Origin: Antitrichia curtipendula
Lineage: Eukaryota; Streptophyta; Bryopsida; Hypnales; Leucodontaceae
Reading direction: 5' to 3'
DNA: 64,000 bases
Assembly (NCBI GenBank): GCA_951230915.1
Contig: OX579636.1
Span: 45,883,912-45,947,911, forward strand
Below are positions 10,231 through 22,808 of the stretch, piece by piece. The translations under genes and the position numbers were made by a program. How positions within the stretch are numbered: position 1 is the stretch's first letter; each line of letters begins with the position of its first letter. Below the pieces are notes generated by a model. The model ran no database searches, was not told the DNA's origin, and saw only the letters and a program-made list of their open reading frames with translations.

Positions 10231-13200
10231 TTAATATCTAAGTTTTGCTGTTATTTTTTGGTTCAAATGTTGATGTCATATTTTGGGCAACAATGATTAT
10301 GGGTGCATACACTTTATGGTTTGGGAATTGCAATATAGACACTTCCATTCCCAATGACAACCTAATAGGAATTAATATCTTTTTAGTCAAAATAGATTTT
10401 GGTTGTTTAGAATTTACATATAAAAAATTTCATTTCATAGAGTAAATTTTTGAATATACAAATTTTCAATTCTTATATGAAACAATGATGCTAGCATGTG
10501 CGCACAAAGATGTAACCCCACAAGCCTTGAACCAAATTGTAGGTATGTACGTATCTACAACCATTTAAAGCTGTTTATATCATATGCACCTATAAAATAA
10601 ATACACTATAATATGAAAAGAGTTTATAATTAGGTACCTATAACATAAACATCTACAACCATAGAAGGTGTCTATAATATATACTCTTAGGCTCATGGGC
10701 TCATAGATTCTATACTCACATGCTAGTACTCCCCTTATTTAAAATTCCATCGCTTGTATATTAGTTCCCACCAAGCATCTAGCCAAAGTCAGGCATTATA
10801 TCTTTCATGGTGTAAAAGATAACTGATTGAGTAGTATAGATGCTTTGCTATTCTCTCAAAACACTCATATAAATTGACTTGACAAAAATGACAAGTCAAG
10901 GAAGCCTCAAGCCTTAGTACTTCAAACCCTACTTGACAAGAACAAATAGTCAACTTCCTCATGGAATTCTTAAATGACTCAAAACTCTTTAGAACCACAA
11001 CATGGGCTAAAGAAACCATCCTAGCCTAGTAAATAACACATCATGACATGCTTTAACCCCTAAATGCATGAGCAACCAAATATGGTTGCTCAAAATTTTC
11101 AAGCTTGTTTTGGTATGGGCAGTTAAATTCCTTTGACTGATTCAAAACTTTTTACGGGCAGTGTTGAGGGTTAACTATTGAAAGTTTTTATTTTTCACTG
11201 AAAAAGATAAATATTTGATTTTTGAGAGGTCCTCAAAGGCATATATGTACCATTGTTGAAAGAGTAAAGTGTGCAAATTTTACTTTATTTCTTGGCTTTG
11301 AGCAAAGCTTAACAATTTCACTTGATTTGAGATCTAAAAATTGTACTTATCCATTTGCTTTGAAAATGGTCCCAATAGGAAGAGTAAAGTGTTTTCATGA
11401 TTTTCACCATTAAAAATTTAAACATGCAAGTGTTGATTGGAGTTATTTGCAATTTTTACTTATAAAAGAATTACATTTCAACAATTGCAAGGTGGATTGT
11501 ATAATGAGTTTGATAGCTCTTCATTTGAACTTAAGGTTTTTTAAAGTGCATTTTAGTTTGCTAACACTATTTGTAGTTGTTCATGTCACCTCCAATCCCA
11601 AGAAACTTTTATATGTAAATTTTTGAAACATTGTAGGGAGGGGCAACATACTAAAAATAGAAAATGTACATTTCTATTGTTATAATATCACAACTCCTAT
11701 GCAATTTCACATTCAAAATTGGTAAGCATACTAATAAGAACAATTTTGAAAAAAAAATTTTGCTTCATTGGGGATAATTGTAAGTCCATGGTCTTCTTTC
11801 ATATTAAAAAACACACTTGGAAAGGCTTAAGCACTGTCTCAACCCAACCTTGCTTAGCTTACCATCTACAAATGCCAAGGCCCTTGTTCAAAAAAACTTC
11901 ATAACCTTGTCATCAACAATATGGAGAGTAATAGTAAGGTATTTACACCTGTAATTGTCTCTAAATGCAACTAAAGATAGTTACTATTGAATGATAAAAT
12001 ACATTTTTACTAATTTTTTAGAAATTGAAAGGTGTTCCAAGTCAATTTTGCATGCACTGTTTTGGACACTGTATGCATAAGTTATGAAGTATTTTTAAAA
12101 GTGTTAAACATAGGTGCATAATAAATCAATAATAGACTTTAGTGTTCATGCAATGGACATTCTAAGAATTAATATCTTTGTTCATACAGTGTATGTTCAT
12201 ACAATGTACATTCTGAGAATTAATATCTTAGGCAAGAATCTAGACAATTTATCTTGGTCAATGACAATTTTGGGTGAATTTTGCTTTCATTCATTGTGTG
12301 CTTGTAAGTTTTGTTTGCTTGGAAACTCAAATTTCAAAATGCTGCATTATTTCCCATATGATTCTCATTTGGGACTCATTCCAAAATGGGAGAATGTTTT
12401 TTGTAATTTGCACTTCTACTGTAACTTACCAACTTCCAGTCAAACTGTCTGTGCTCAAAGTCGGTATGCTTCAGGGTGACCCCAGACTTTCATGCTATTG
12501 AGCACAAGAATGATTCATTTGTGATAATTTAGTTAATTTAACTCATGAAGGATGTAGCCCCCCATGATAAGGTATTAAGGTTCGGTAGTCACCAAAATGC
12601 TTGGATTATTGGACCCATAGGTGTATTCTTTATTTCTATAGTGAACACTGAAGTCATACATCAACCACTTTTTAGCCTCAATTTGCTTTAAAGGACAGGT
12701 TGGTGATTGTGGAAATCATCCCTTTTGGCATTGTGTGAATAGTTGGTTTTAAAAAAATCCAAAGGCACTCATTAGAAGTCAAACTACTATACAAGACTTC
12801 CCTTTTTCATGCAGAATCCAAAGATGAATAGTTGCACTTCTATCCTATATAGAAGGATTCTTTGTTATTCATCAACCAAAATATGCCCACAACATTGTTT
12901 ATGGGTTAAGAATAAAATTGAATTTGCATGTTGTCAAACATTCTATTATTGCAAATTCATAATATAACCTGAAAACCTCACTATATTGTGTATGAATGTT
13001 GTTTTGGACAATTATTGTCAATTTTGTTAAATTGGAGTGAATCTGGGCTCCAAAAATTGTGGCATTCATCTACACAAAGATCTAAATACTAAAACTAGAA
13101 TAAATCTGCATTTGATAATGTGGACCTTGAAATTTGCTAGAGTTGCAGAATTCCACTAATTAATGAAATCGACATAAACTTTTGCATGTCTCATAGTTTT

Positions 13201-14570
13201 ATCGTAAGCACATGTGACAAAAGTGCATTTGTCTTGCAGATCAGAGAGGATTGAGTGTACCCTATGCTAGGGTAGGTCATATTTGTTAAAAAATAATTCA
13301 AATTATAATTAATATGGCATCTAATGAAATTTTCAAAAATTATAAGGTAGCATAGATGAATAGTGTAGAAAATATTGATGAAAATAATCTTAGTTCTCAA
13401 AAAAATCATGACAAAAATTGAAAAATAAAAAATAAAAAACAATATACATACCAAGGTGACTGCTTTACAAATGTAAAAATCTATGGAGTACATAATCGAA
13501 TGGCATGAATTAATTGTTTCTAAATTAATTGTTTCATGTGAACTAGGATCCCCAAGGATCCAACCAAACCCTAAGCAATGCATCTGGTATTTGAGACTTG
13601 ATTGATGAGGTAAGAAATTTGCGGAGTCAGTACATAAAAGCTCATCAATCATGTGGTCAAAACTAGACACAGTCTCACAATAGTTTGATTTTGCTATCGT
13701 GACTAGAGCCTGCACTTGTCATGTTGCCCATGTGAGTACTACTAAAGGTCATGACATATTCTGAATCCTTCCAAATGAAGTATCCAAAAACTCTAAATCA
13801 AATTAACAAATGAAAATTCAACAACAAAAAATTATTTTGTATAAGGCCTAACAAATTGGACCCTAAGGTACAGTAATATTTTTAAAAATTAGGCTGAAAT
13901 TCTAATGTTTGTTGAATTAAAATTACTTCAAATTTGTTAAACTGGAAGAATTTTTCTTAAATTGGCATAATTTCCAAACACATGTTCAGAACCTTAAATC
14001 TATACCAGTCCTAATTTTTATAGCCCTAGTTTTTAGAGCTTTGTGAGTTATAACTTGAATCATGTCACATTTTTGAAGCTTTGAAATGTGCCAATCTAAC
14101 AAGCAACCATGCTTGCTCCCCTTTAAAGTAAGGTCCTACTCAACTTCCTCACATTTAGCTTTTGTCAACGCAAAACTTCCTCCTCTTTGGTTAAGAATCA
14201 ACTATTTGATTATTCTTGCTACACTAATAATGATATTTAATGTTTCCTACACTAATTGATTTAAAAATGTTGTAAGTTTTAATGCTTCATGAATATTTTC
14301 ATCAAGTTCAACTTAACTGAAGGAACCTGTTATTCACTCCAATGGATAATGTTTGACGAAACTGTACAAGACAATCTTCGGTGTCAAAATACAGAAAGCA
14401 CACCTCCCAATCTTCAGTGTCAAAATAGATATGTTTCTCTTCTTCAGCTGCTGTTTGAACCTTTAAAAGTCAATTTCCTTTTAGGGGGACTGAGAATTCC
14501 GGAACTTTGGCAATTTTCACATTGAGCAAATGGAAGTCACAGTTTTGGAGTCCAGAATCGCATCAATTTA
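10231..14570. other. AT-rich intergenic DNA, no gene recognised
   Basis: It contains several chance-length open frames (for example 12114-12479 plus and 13191-13715 minus), but none has recognisable motifs, codon bias or splice context. A diffuse R-like start (TTAACCCCTAAATGCATG) occurs at 11053 without a matching end. No tandem array was noticed. Confidence 0.35.
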
Positions 14571-14574
14571 ATGA

Positions 14575-14815
14575 AATAGATGAATTTTGTTATCAATCCA
14601 GATGGAAGGGTTTTTCCAAGTGAGTCATTTCCACTGAAATCAACCCGGGGTTCAAGCACATTTGGCAAATGCACAAAAATCTGAGGAATCCAAGCCTTGC
14701 TATCATTACAAATGCCATCACCGGAGTTGTAGAACCAGTGGATTTTCTTTGTGTTTCCATCAATCTTATTGAAACTAATTGAACATTTCGACAGACATAA
14801 CCCAGTGAGTGCAAA
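14575..14815 (-). pseudogene. Possible leucine-rich-repeat-like coding remnant
   Basis: One minus-strand frame without an internal ATG stays open for about 75 codons. It reads like plant extracellular LRR spacing: a Cys-containing start (TGLCLSKCSISFNKIDG), then HLPNVLEPRVDFSGN and SLGKTLPSGL, with L, N, G and P near LRR consensus positions. Further downstream, another frame has LQNCDFHLLNVKIAKVPEF (about 14555-14500), implying a frameshift. There is no credible start, signal peptide or kinase domain. The similarity is weak and could be coincidence; a single-strand open frame of this length is not rare. Confidence 0.2.
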
Positions 14816-15401
14816 TTTTGCAGTCAGTCAGTATCGAGTGAACGGTTAATAATCCTACGTTACGCCACTGCATTGGAAATTAAAAAGTTCTCTTCATTTG
14901 CATGATCTTTCTAGAGTCCTCGGGCAGTTCGAGCAGCTGAAGCACTGCCAGGCTAACATGAGAATTCCGAATTTTCAGTTGGTTTTTCCTTGATACAGAA
15001 CTGAGATTTCTTCAGTGTGAAGCACCACAATTCGACATTACCACTCTATCCGCTCAAAAGGAATCACAAAAACAATGTTCACACAAACTCCAAGAGGTAG
15101 CCTCGTGAGATTAAGAATCAAACATGTGCGTACCATCTCTATACTTGTTTTCAAACTCAGCCAACTAAGGCCTTCAGTTGCGATCAAGCTATCCTCACAC
15201 AATCCAAAATACTACACAACCAATTAATTTTCAGTTCAATGGTGAAGACATAAACTGCCGGCTTGTGAGTCTCAGTGGAAATGGATGACATGAGACGAGC
15301 TTATTGCATAATGCATACAGTTTCAGATCTATGTGATATTTGAATGTCAATCCGATTCGAGATTTGAATGTCAATCCGATCCTATAAGGTAGAAGGCTCG
15401 A

Positions 15402-15742
15402 GAATAGTTCGGGCATTAAGAACCGCCCACCTCTAAAATGTACACGATTTGTACATGCTGTTTTCCATAGCCTTCACTGATGTACAAAATCTGTACATTT
15501 CAGGGGTGGACGATTTTGGAGCCCTATGTCAGTTCAACTTCAAAATTTCACAACTAATTTCAAAAAGATCCAACAAATATGAAACGACTTAGGTTAGATG
15601 CCAAATCCACTTCTCTTTCAAGTAAAATTTACTGAAAAAAATTTCAAGAAGTTTCGCCTTCCCAAAATTCAGTTTCAGCTCTTAGGTGGGCGATTTCTGG
15701 ACCTGTTACCTTAGTTTGAAACTAATGCCCGAGCCAACTATT
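15402..15742. repeat. Nested inverted repeats, probable MITE
   Basis: The outer arms are GAATAGTT...CGGGCATTA (15402-15418) and its complement at 15723-15742. Inside, CGCCCACCT-type ends (15424 and ~15692) face each other. At the centre, AAATGTACACGATTTGTACA (15436-15455) pairs with 15481-15500 with two mismatches and a 24-bp loop. The right inner border, GTTACCTTA at 15705-15713, resembles the ACCT-TA ends of the AGGT-class MITEs elsewhere in the window. The exact element boundaries are uncertain. Confidence 0.55.
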
Positions 15743-17074
15743 CAAGACTTGACATAACTGAGCTGCATAAAAGGAAACTTAAGCAGCAGGTGTAACTTTT
15801 GGTTGGTTGACATAATACAATGCTGCCAGGGAGTGGATAGGACGCATTGAACAAGTAAAGTCTCCAAATGCCAATCATACTTTTGTCTAGAAAGGGCTTG
15901 CATCTCTGTTTTCCAGATACATCGATCTCATAATAACCAGACTTCTGACAGCAATTGTTGCTCAGATGAGCCAAAGAAACAGGGAGAGGCCACATGTATA
16001 TCTGCGCCCTTTTGCACCTTCCTTGAGTCCTTCTTTCAGTTATTCAGTTGCATGATTGTGTAAGTAGCCTAGACATCCCATTCAGAAACGTAGCAGAGAC
16101 GCTTCGCCGGGACCTTCCGAAATATGCTCAGAGCACAATCCTGGAATTAAAATGAAATATGCTTAAGCATTGGCTTGGCATCGTAGTTTCCTATGGCTCA
16201 CACATTCTTGGAATTTACTTTGTGCCAACACAAAATTGAAAATGGGATGTGGGTCTCAGAGCTGTGATGTCCTTCACGGCAGGACCGAGATGATTACAGG
16301 CAATCAAACAACTCAGACACGGTCTTTCTCAGATTTCCTCATTCTCTGCTAATCGGGTTGAGGATCGGATGCCGTAAAGGAAGGGAGACTGAGCAATTTG
16401 TGGCAGATGTGGTGTGCTTGTAATCGGCTTATTTCTGACGATGAGAAGATGGTTGTGATTCGAATCAGTATCTGACTTGGGTTGGAAGGACATGACATTT
16501 GCTTGAACGGCAAAGCACAAGTATATCGTCACTTTATAGTTATGCTGTTTTAAGTGTGGTGATGAGCGCAGAGAGAATACCGTTAGTATTGCCAATTTGC
16601 CATGAAATTCGCCTCCAATAATATATAATGACTGACTTCAGTTTTCTGTCGTCTCTCTGATGATCCGTGTTTTCAACAGAAACTAGACTGCACTGTAATC
16701 TTTCGGCATTTTTTGGGGCCCTCTAATTCTGAAACACTGCCACTTTTAAAAAATCTGCAATGTCTCTCAACAAGCCTCACCTTCTCCTACGTGTGCCCAT
16801 TCAGAATTGATTGTTCTATCAAGAATGGAGTGGATGAGCTCTACGTCAAGGGAATGGACTGGGTAATTGCAGTCCAAGTTATCAAGAATAATCACCAGTT
16901 GGAACCAAGGGCGGCGAGGTTGGTATTGACCTGCGATTGTTCTTGATGACTTGGCTTACTTTGTAATTAGTGGACATAATGTCAATGTAGGAGAGATGAG
17001 CTGTTTGACTACTTTGATTGCTTAACCAATCAAAACATGCCACAACGGCAAAAGTCTCTTGCATTTAGATTATG
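15743..17074. other. Intergenic DNA of moderate GC, no gene recognised
   Basis: Composition is closer to genic DNA than the surroundings, and several 60-90 codon frames exist on both strands (15738-15995 minus, 16329-16595 minus, 16713-16946 plus). None shows a family motif or a convincing splice chain. It may include remnants of the same decayed gene as 14575-14815. Confidence 0.3.
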
Positions 17075-17487
17075 TTAACCCATTATGGACCAGTCAACCA
17101 TTATGTGGTTGATTTGGGTCCTTTTTGGTTTGTAGAGAGAGCATGTCAATGAATTTGATGACGTGGCAAAGGGGACGGGGATGGGGAATTGGGAAGTGAA
17201 GAGTTTAGGACAATATTTAGGCCAATCTGAGGTGGCATGTGGCCAGAGGGTTGAAAAAAACAAGACAACAGGGGCTGAAATTACACAAAGATTTGCTAAA
17301 AATTCCTGCTTTACAACGCACCTTCACCAAAAATTTCAATGCTAAATCCTATATCAAGCGTAACACTTCCATCCATACGATTAGATCTCTGATAGGCACT
17401 TGCATTCAAAAGTTTTAAAATTGCTCCCAATTGGCCATACAAAGGATTGCCCACCCCCCAAATCAACCACGGTCCTTAATGGGTTAA
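17075..17487. mobile_element. TTAA-flanked MITE with about 31-bp TIRs, 413 bp
   Basis: The left end is TTAACCCATTATGGACC followed, after a 13-bp insertion, by GTGGTTGATTTGGG. The right end, reverse-complemented, is TTAACCCATTAAGGACC then GTGGTTGATTTGGG. TTAA borders both sides and the element proper begins CCC. It is the third family in this window with a TTAA-CCC layout. It is non-coding. Confidence 0.82.
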
Positions 17488-18340
17488 GTGGGTTCACACT
17501 CACTAAGTTAATATTGGTTGGTAGTGGTAGAGATTTCTCTTAGATTTCTCACTGCCACACCAATGGAATTTCAAGCACTAGTGAGTATTATCAATCTTAA
17601 TTTGCCTCTCCTTATAATAACTTGCCCAATTGAAATATACCATGACAGCAAAACTCTCCTACATTGACATTATGTATATATAATCCATAGATTCTTCCAT
17701 AAAAGGAAAATAGTTCCTCTTCATGGGAACTAAGAGGGTGAACTCTTAGTTCTTATGAGGGATGTTATTTTCATTTAGGAAAACTGTAGAAACGGAAAAG
17801 AATGTTTGCATGCTATGGTGTACTAACTGATTTTTTGATCACAATGCACTACTATGCATTGTTTTATGAATTTTGATCATTTATACTGTTAAATGCACAT
17901 TGAAATTGGGATAGAAGCAAGTTTTTTTTATAGACTAGGTCTATTTAAGGTATATAATCACATTGAAAAAATCAATAAAAAATCAATGAAAAATCAATGA
18001 AAAAATCTCAACATGGACTAAATGAGGAAGTTTATTCTAAAAGAGCAATTTGTCATGGTAGGTCATGCAAACTAAATTTAGGGATCTCATTGATATAAAT
18101 ATAGATATTTATTTATTAAAGATTTTATTTTCATGTTAATAATATTTTAGGATTTTTTTCAAATTTGTATAGTTAACATTGATGTTCAAAATTTTCAATT
18201 GGCATTCAAGGATTTTTAAATATATATATGATTTATTTAAATTAAATTAAAAATTTTAATTTAATAATGTATGTTTTATACAAATTATAAGGTGAATTTT
18301 TTTTATGAAAATCATGCAGTAGTTGTGGCAAATTGAATAG
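17488..18340. other. AT-rich intergenic DNA, nothing recognised
   Basis: No bounded element or conserved frame is seen. The 17940-18300 section is nearly pure A/T. Confidence 0.3.
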
Positions 18341-18660
18341 ATGGGCAATTTCGTTAAAATGGCGGTATTCCATGTGCCATTTTCAGAGTGCCCACTCTAA
18401 ACCATAGAAGCGACATCTAAGACAAAGATAGATTTCAAAGATCTAGGACTTTTGTAGATTTCAGAAGTCTATGAATGTTATAGATTTAGACTGAAAATTT
18501 TGAAAAATATAGAACTTTTATAGATTTCAGATATCTAGGAATGATATAGATGTCAGAAATCTAAAATAGATGTAGATTTCAGACCATTTCAGAGTGCACG
18601 GTCTGAACAGTTAAAAGTGCCAAACTAACGGAATACCGCCATTTTAACGAAATTGCCCAT
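18341..18660. mobile_element. MITE with perfect 31-bp TIRs, 320 bp
   Basis: The left arm 18341-18371 starts ATGGGCAATTTCGTTAAAAT, and 18630-18660 is its exact reverse complement. The flanks GAATAGAT and ATATAGAT agree at 6 of 8 positions, which would fit a degraded 8-bp duplication if the true ends are GGGCAATTTCG. The interior holds five or six imperfect copies of a TAGATTTCAGAAATCTA-like palindromic unit (18430-18595). It is non-coding. The superfamily is uncertain (hAT or Mutator-like by duplication size). Confidence 0.85.
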
Positions 18661-20580
18661 ATAGATGTTTTAGTGCAAATTTTGATTTAAAGATGTGCCA
18701 CTAGGGCAAATTTTGTACAAATTGAGTGCTGCATGCATACAATAGTGCATAATATGAATTGATATTTCATAGTATGCAACCACCTAAAATGCACCTATTC
18801 ATCCAAGAATCCAATCATTTTTTGGCTCAATACTTTGGTAACAGATCTAAGTCTTTTAGAATCTAGTATTGACCAGGATTAACATGTGTGAGTTTCAATA
18901 ACTAAAGTAAGATGACCATTGTCATCCCCTTGGTTGTTTACTCATAATATATTGGGCGGATTCACAAGTTTTTAGTGGTCGAAAGAACAACAAATCTAAA
19001 AATTCTTCATATGTCTTTTTGTCACCTCATTTTTTAGAGGAAAAAAAGGCACACATTAGGTAGTCAAATCAAAAACATATAGCTTCCTATTGTTGTCCTT
19101 AGAAAAGGATTATTCTTGTCTATTTGGATTTTAACGTGTCTCTTTTTAATTTTTTATATGATTGCAATGGTAATCTAAAAGCATCCCTTGTAGAATAATA
19201 AATGGACCTTTTGCCATATATGGAAACCAAACGGGGATATTCATTGAATTCATAAATAGAAATTTTTCAATTCAATTCCAACCTTTTCAATCCTAATTCT
19301 ACATTGAGTTAACTGTTGTAATGCGTATCCAAGTGTTTTGTATTTTTTGAATCTTTATGGAATTTCTCATGAATTTTAAAATTGTGAAACATCTTTTTGG
19401 ATTTTATTTTTGAACATTCATATATAAACTCCTCTTGACCATTTCAAGACTAGTGACCAGTGATCAAATAGGACAAATTTTCAATAAAGTAATGACCAAT
19501 TAACATTGTGAACTTGCAACATACTCTTTCCATGCAACCAGCTTGACCATTTAGCACTAAAAAACACATTCTAGTAAGTTTTTACTATTTGAGTGTTTTA
19601 ACATATACCATAGTTGAAGTAATGAAGGCTAGAAATTTTATTTTATTTACATCAAATGTTATAATCTTGCAATCTTCTTAAGGAGATTCAATTTGCTTAA
19701 ATCTTAAAAACCATGTGAAAGTAAAGACATCGTCCCATTTATTTAAAAGGTATAAAAAATCAACTACTTAGATACAGAAGTAGTTTCAATTATAATCCCA
19801 TATACTAGGAATTGAGATATTATCAAAAAAACAATAGGATACTTGGCAATAATGAATATTACGAAAATCTTATAGATATTATATCACAAAAGAAATTACC
19901 AAAGAGGTTCAAGTATCAAGTAGGATATCAACTATGTCTAGGTATATTAATATGCATAATTAGATACAGTATATGTGATTTTGGGCTTGTAAGTTGGATT
20001 TTACATTGAGGTTTCTACAATTGGCATTAGAGTTATGCAATCCAGTACATTGCCTTTTTTTTAGAATTTAGATTCCTTTTTTGTGAGCCTTTGTCTAGGC
20101 ACATGTATCATGTGCTTAGAAGTTGTAGCTATTGGCATGTACCTTTTTCACATTCTCAATTTTAAACTATCACTTAGATAGCTTCTCTCTTGCTTTGCAA
20201 ATTTCCTTGACAATCTAGATTCAGATTTTCCTTGCAATTGTCACACTTTTTGTTTTTGTCACGTATGGTTTGGTTTTGGCTTCTTGGTTTTTGTTCTTGC
20301 TCATAGTTGTTTAGGGCTTTCAATTTGGTAGGAAAAATACTCTATCAACCTCTAGGATTTGTGAATTTGTAGTAATTGTTTCCTCTTTGCTCTCAATTTA
20401 GGATGCTTGCAGTTGAAAATTAAAAGTTTTAATTTTTAAATTTTTTATCTATTTACAAATCTACAATTTGTAGTATGGTATTGAAAGCAAATTTTTAAAA
20501 TCGTTTTAAAATCATTTTTAGATCATTTTTAAAGCATTTCTAAAGCATTTCTCAATCACTTTTGTGAATTCTTAATGTAT
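18661..20580. other. AT-rich DNA with one possible retroelement trace
   Basis: No conserved frame is seen. The only recognised motif is the possible primer-binding site listed separately at 20021-20038. Confidence 0.3.
20021..20038 (+). mobile_element. Possible LTR-retrotransposon primer-binding site remnant
   Basis: TTGGCATTAGAGTTATG resembles the initiator-Met tRNA primer-binding site of plant Copia elements (TTGGTATCAGAGCTATG), with three mismatches. The upstream sequence ends in CTACA, compatible with an LTR ending in CA. No gag, pol or second LTR follows, so at best this is a decayed fragment. Confidence 0.35.
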
Positions 20581-21160
20581 TCAAAAATTATCTTTGAAAT
20601 CAATTACTAAAATTTTCAAGAAAAAATTTCCATTCGGTTCAATATGCTTTTTGGAACAATCTCATTATTGAGATTAATCATGTTTCAATTCCATCTTTGA
20701 GATATTAACAATTTAGTGTTTTTTTCAATCTTGTACCTACTTCTAGTGAACAATTTTTAAAAGAATGAAAATCAATTAAAAAAATTATTTTAAACATTTT
20801 TTTCTAAACTTCCAATTTTATGTTTCAACCTATTTCTTTTAATTCAATATTGGTAGTGCAAAGGTTTTGAGCTAAAAATATTTAAAGTCTTATAATGATA
20901 TAATCTAGTTACACAAGAATGATGCAAAAAAATTCCATTTTTTTCAATTTGAAAGCAAAGATTTTGCAATCTATGAGGTCATAGTCTATCAAAATTCTTC
21001 TATATATTCTCATACTAGTCTAGTGCAAGATCCTATGGTAAAATGTGCAAAAAATATAATTTAAAGTTAATTTGTCTTTGCAATAGAAATGCCAATTTTG
21101 AATGTTTTTTTATGGGAAAAAGTCCCTGAGACTTTAGCAGTTAAAATATTGAATACATTT
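20580..21160 (-). mobile_element. R-family fragment (copy R5)
   Basis: In reverse orientation it contains R2/R3 landmarks: TGGAACAATCTCATTATTGA, CATGTTTCAATTCCATCTTT, TAACAATTTAGTGTTTTTTT and GTACCTACTTCTAGTG, ending near AAGTCCCTGAGACTTTAGCA. Clear TTAA borders are not seen, so it is degraded or truncated. Confidence 0.6.
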
Positions 21161-21838
21161 TGGACTCTATATGAATAAAATCAATAATCCATGAATTTTC
21201 AAACTATTGGAAATAGATATATCCAAAATCAACCTACAACTCCCACACATGGAGGTTGTACATTCTAAATACTCTTGCATTCAATGTGATCACAAACTCA
21301 TAATTAAGATTGGTACATTTAAGGTAGAACAACCCATTATGGACAAAAGACACATCCCAAATTGTCACCTAAGGAATGATTATCCCATTACAATGATTTT
21401 CCAATAAATGAAATTTGATTCACAATCAATGTCTTATGTGACAGTAATGGAATGAATAATTACTACAATAGGAATTTTCACATTTTGAGTTTAAATTCAT
21501 TATACATAGGAAGTGGTTTTTTTAGGCTTCCATATTGAAGTCCATGCTTAAAAATATCGTGACTACTTTAGATGAATAAGATGACCACTATGGATAATTA
21601 CACTTTTTGTTGTTTTGGGGGTAGTTTGAGATTCTTTGGGGACATAATAGGCAACACACTTTCAGAATTTTGTAACAAATTCATTCTTTGTCAAAAAACA
21701 ACAATAATTATTTTAATGATTTTCATTGTTTCTCATACTTATCTTTTTGAATTGTGGAAAATTTAAATTTAAAAAAAAATAGCAATGGCATGAGGGCAAA
21801 CTCCTAATCTTGCCTATGATGGTTTTGTCTACCTTACC

Positions 21839-22808
21839 TTAACCCCTCACTGCCAAAGCTTTAACCATGTCAAAAAACAACCTTGCTTTTCAAGTGTTAT
21901 AAGTCTAAATGTGAGTAAGGTATGAAAATCTCAACCGTACAATCTTGTAGTGTGCATGTTGTAGATGGTGTAAGTAAAATTTGGAGTCATTTGACCGTAT
22001 AGATTGAAAGATTATAATGTTTTAGTGTTGAAAAAAGATGCTGAAATTTTACTAAAAACAAATTTGGAGGTGCAATTCGATTTCGAAACCTACTCAAATG
22101 AAAAAAAAATTAAACTACAAAGTGATTCAAAACCAAAAGACAAACACTTTGGTGGAAAAAAAAACACATTTAATTGACTCATTGCATTTGCAAAATTGTT
22201 TTGAAATGTCAAAAACAGTGAAAAAAGTAACAAAAAACACATCTACAGCTGAACCTACCTTTGCTAAAATGCTTCTCAGTCAAGCATATCTTCTTGGATT
22301 TATATGAAATTTTTACTGCAAGAACTAGACTAGTATGTGAAACTTTTCCAACAAAAATTATTGAAAAAAAACCCTGTATGAAGAAGTTATAAGCCACCAA
22401 AGTTCACTGTAATGCAAAAATGTCTGGATTTTGAATTTCGAATTGCTCCCAAGCATTCAAAACAACTTGGGTTGACATAAAAATTTAACCACAATAACTA
22501 GACTTAAAGGGGAACATAACACAACAAATTTTATTGAAAACAAACATTGGATGAAGGAGATACAAGCCCCCGAAGTTGCAGCCTTCAAATGCAGTTTGGT
22601 GAATTCAAATTGAACCTATGAACTTCGATTGGCTTTCAAGAAATCAATAAAGTTTGTATTGATCTGAAAATTGTACCACACAAACTAGAAGAGAGAGCGC
22701 AACTGTACCAACAAGTTTTATTGAATTTGGACATCGGATGCAAAAGTTACAGCACTTTGAATTTTTTTGTGAGGACACTTTTGGTCCCCTGCGGCGATGA
22801 GGGGTTTA
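21839..22808 (+). mobile_element. S-family TTAA-type element (copy S1), about 970 bp
   Basis: It starts TTAACCCCTCACTGCC and ends GGCGATGAGGGGTTTA, so the termini are inverted relatives with TTAA/TTTA borders. The interior (GTACAATCTTGTAGTGTGCA, GGAGTCATTTGACCGTATAG, GTGTTGAAAAAAGATGCTGA) recurs in reverse at 46090-46600. Short words are shared with R, but the bodies differ. It is non-coding. Confidence 0.72.

Noticed and set aside
12114..12479. 121-codon plus-strand open frame
   Set aside because: It contains a duplicated short phrase but no family motif; length and composition fit chance in AT-rich DNA.
13191..13715. 174-codon minus-strand open frame
   Set aside because: It is the longest frame in the AT-rich part, but its second half is a low-complexity Phe/Ile run from A/T-rich DNA. 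There is no domain, splice context or repeat association.
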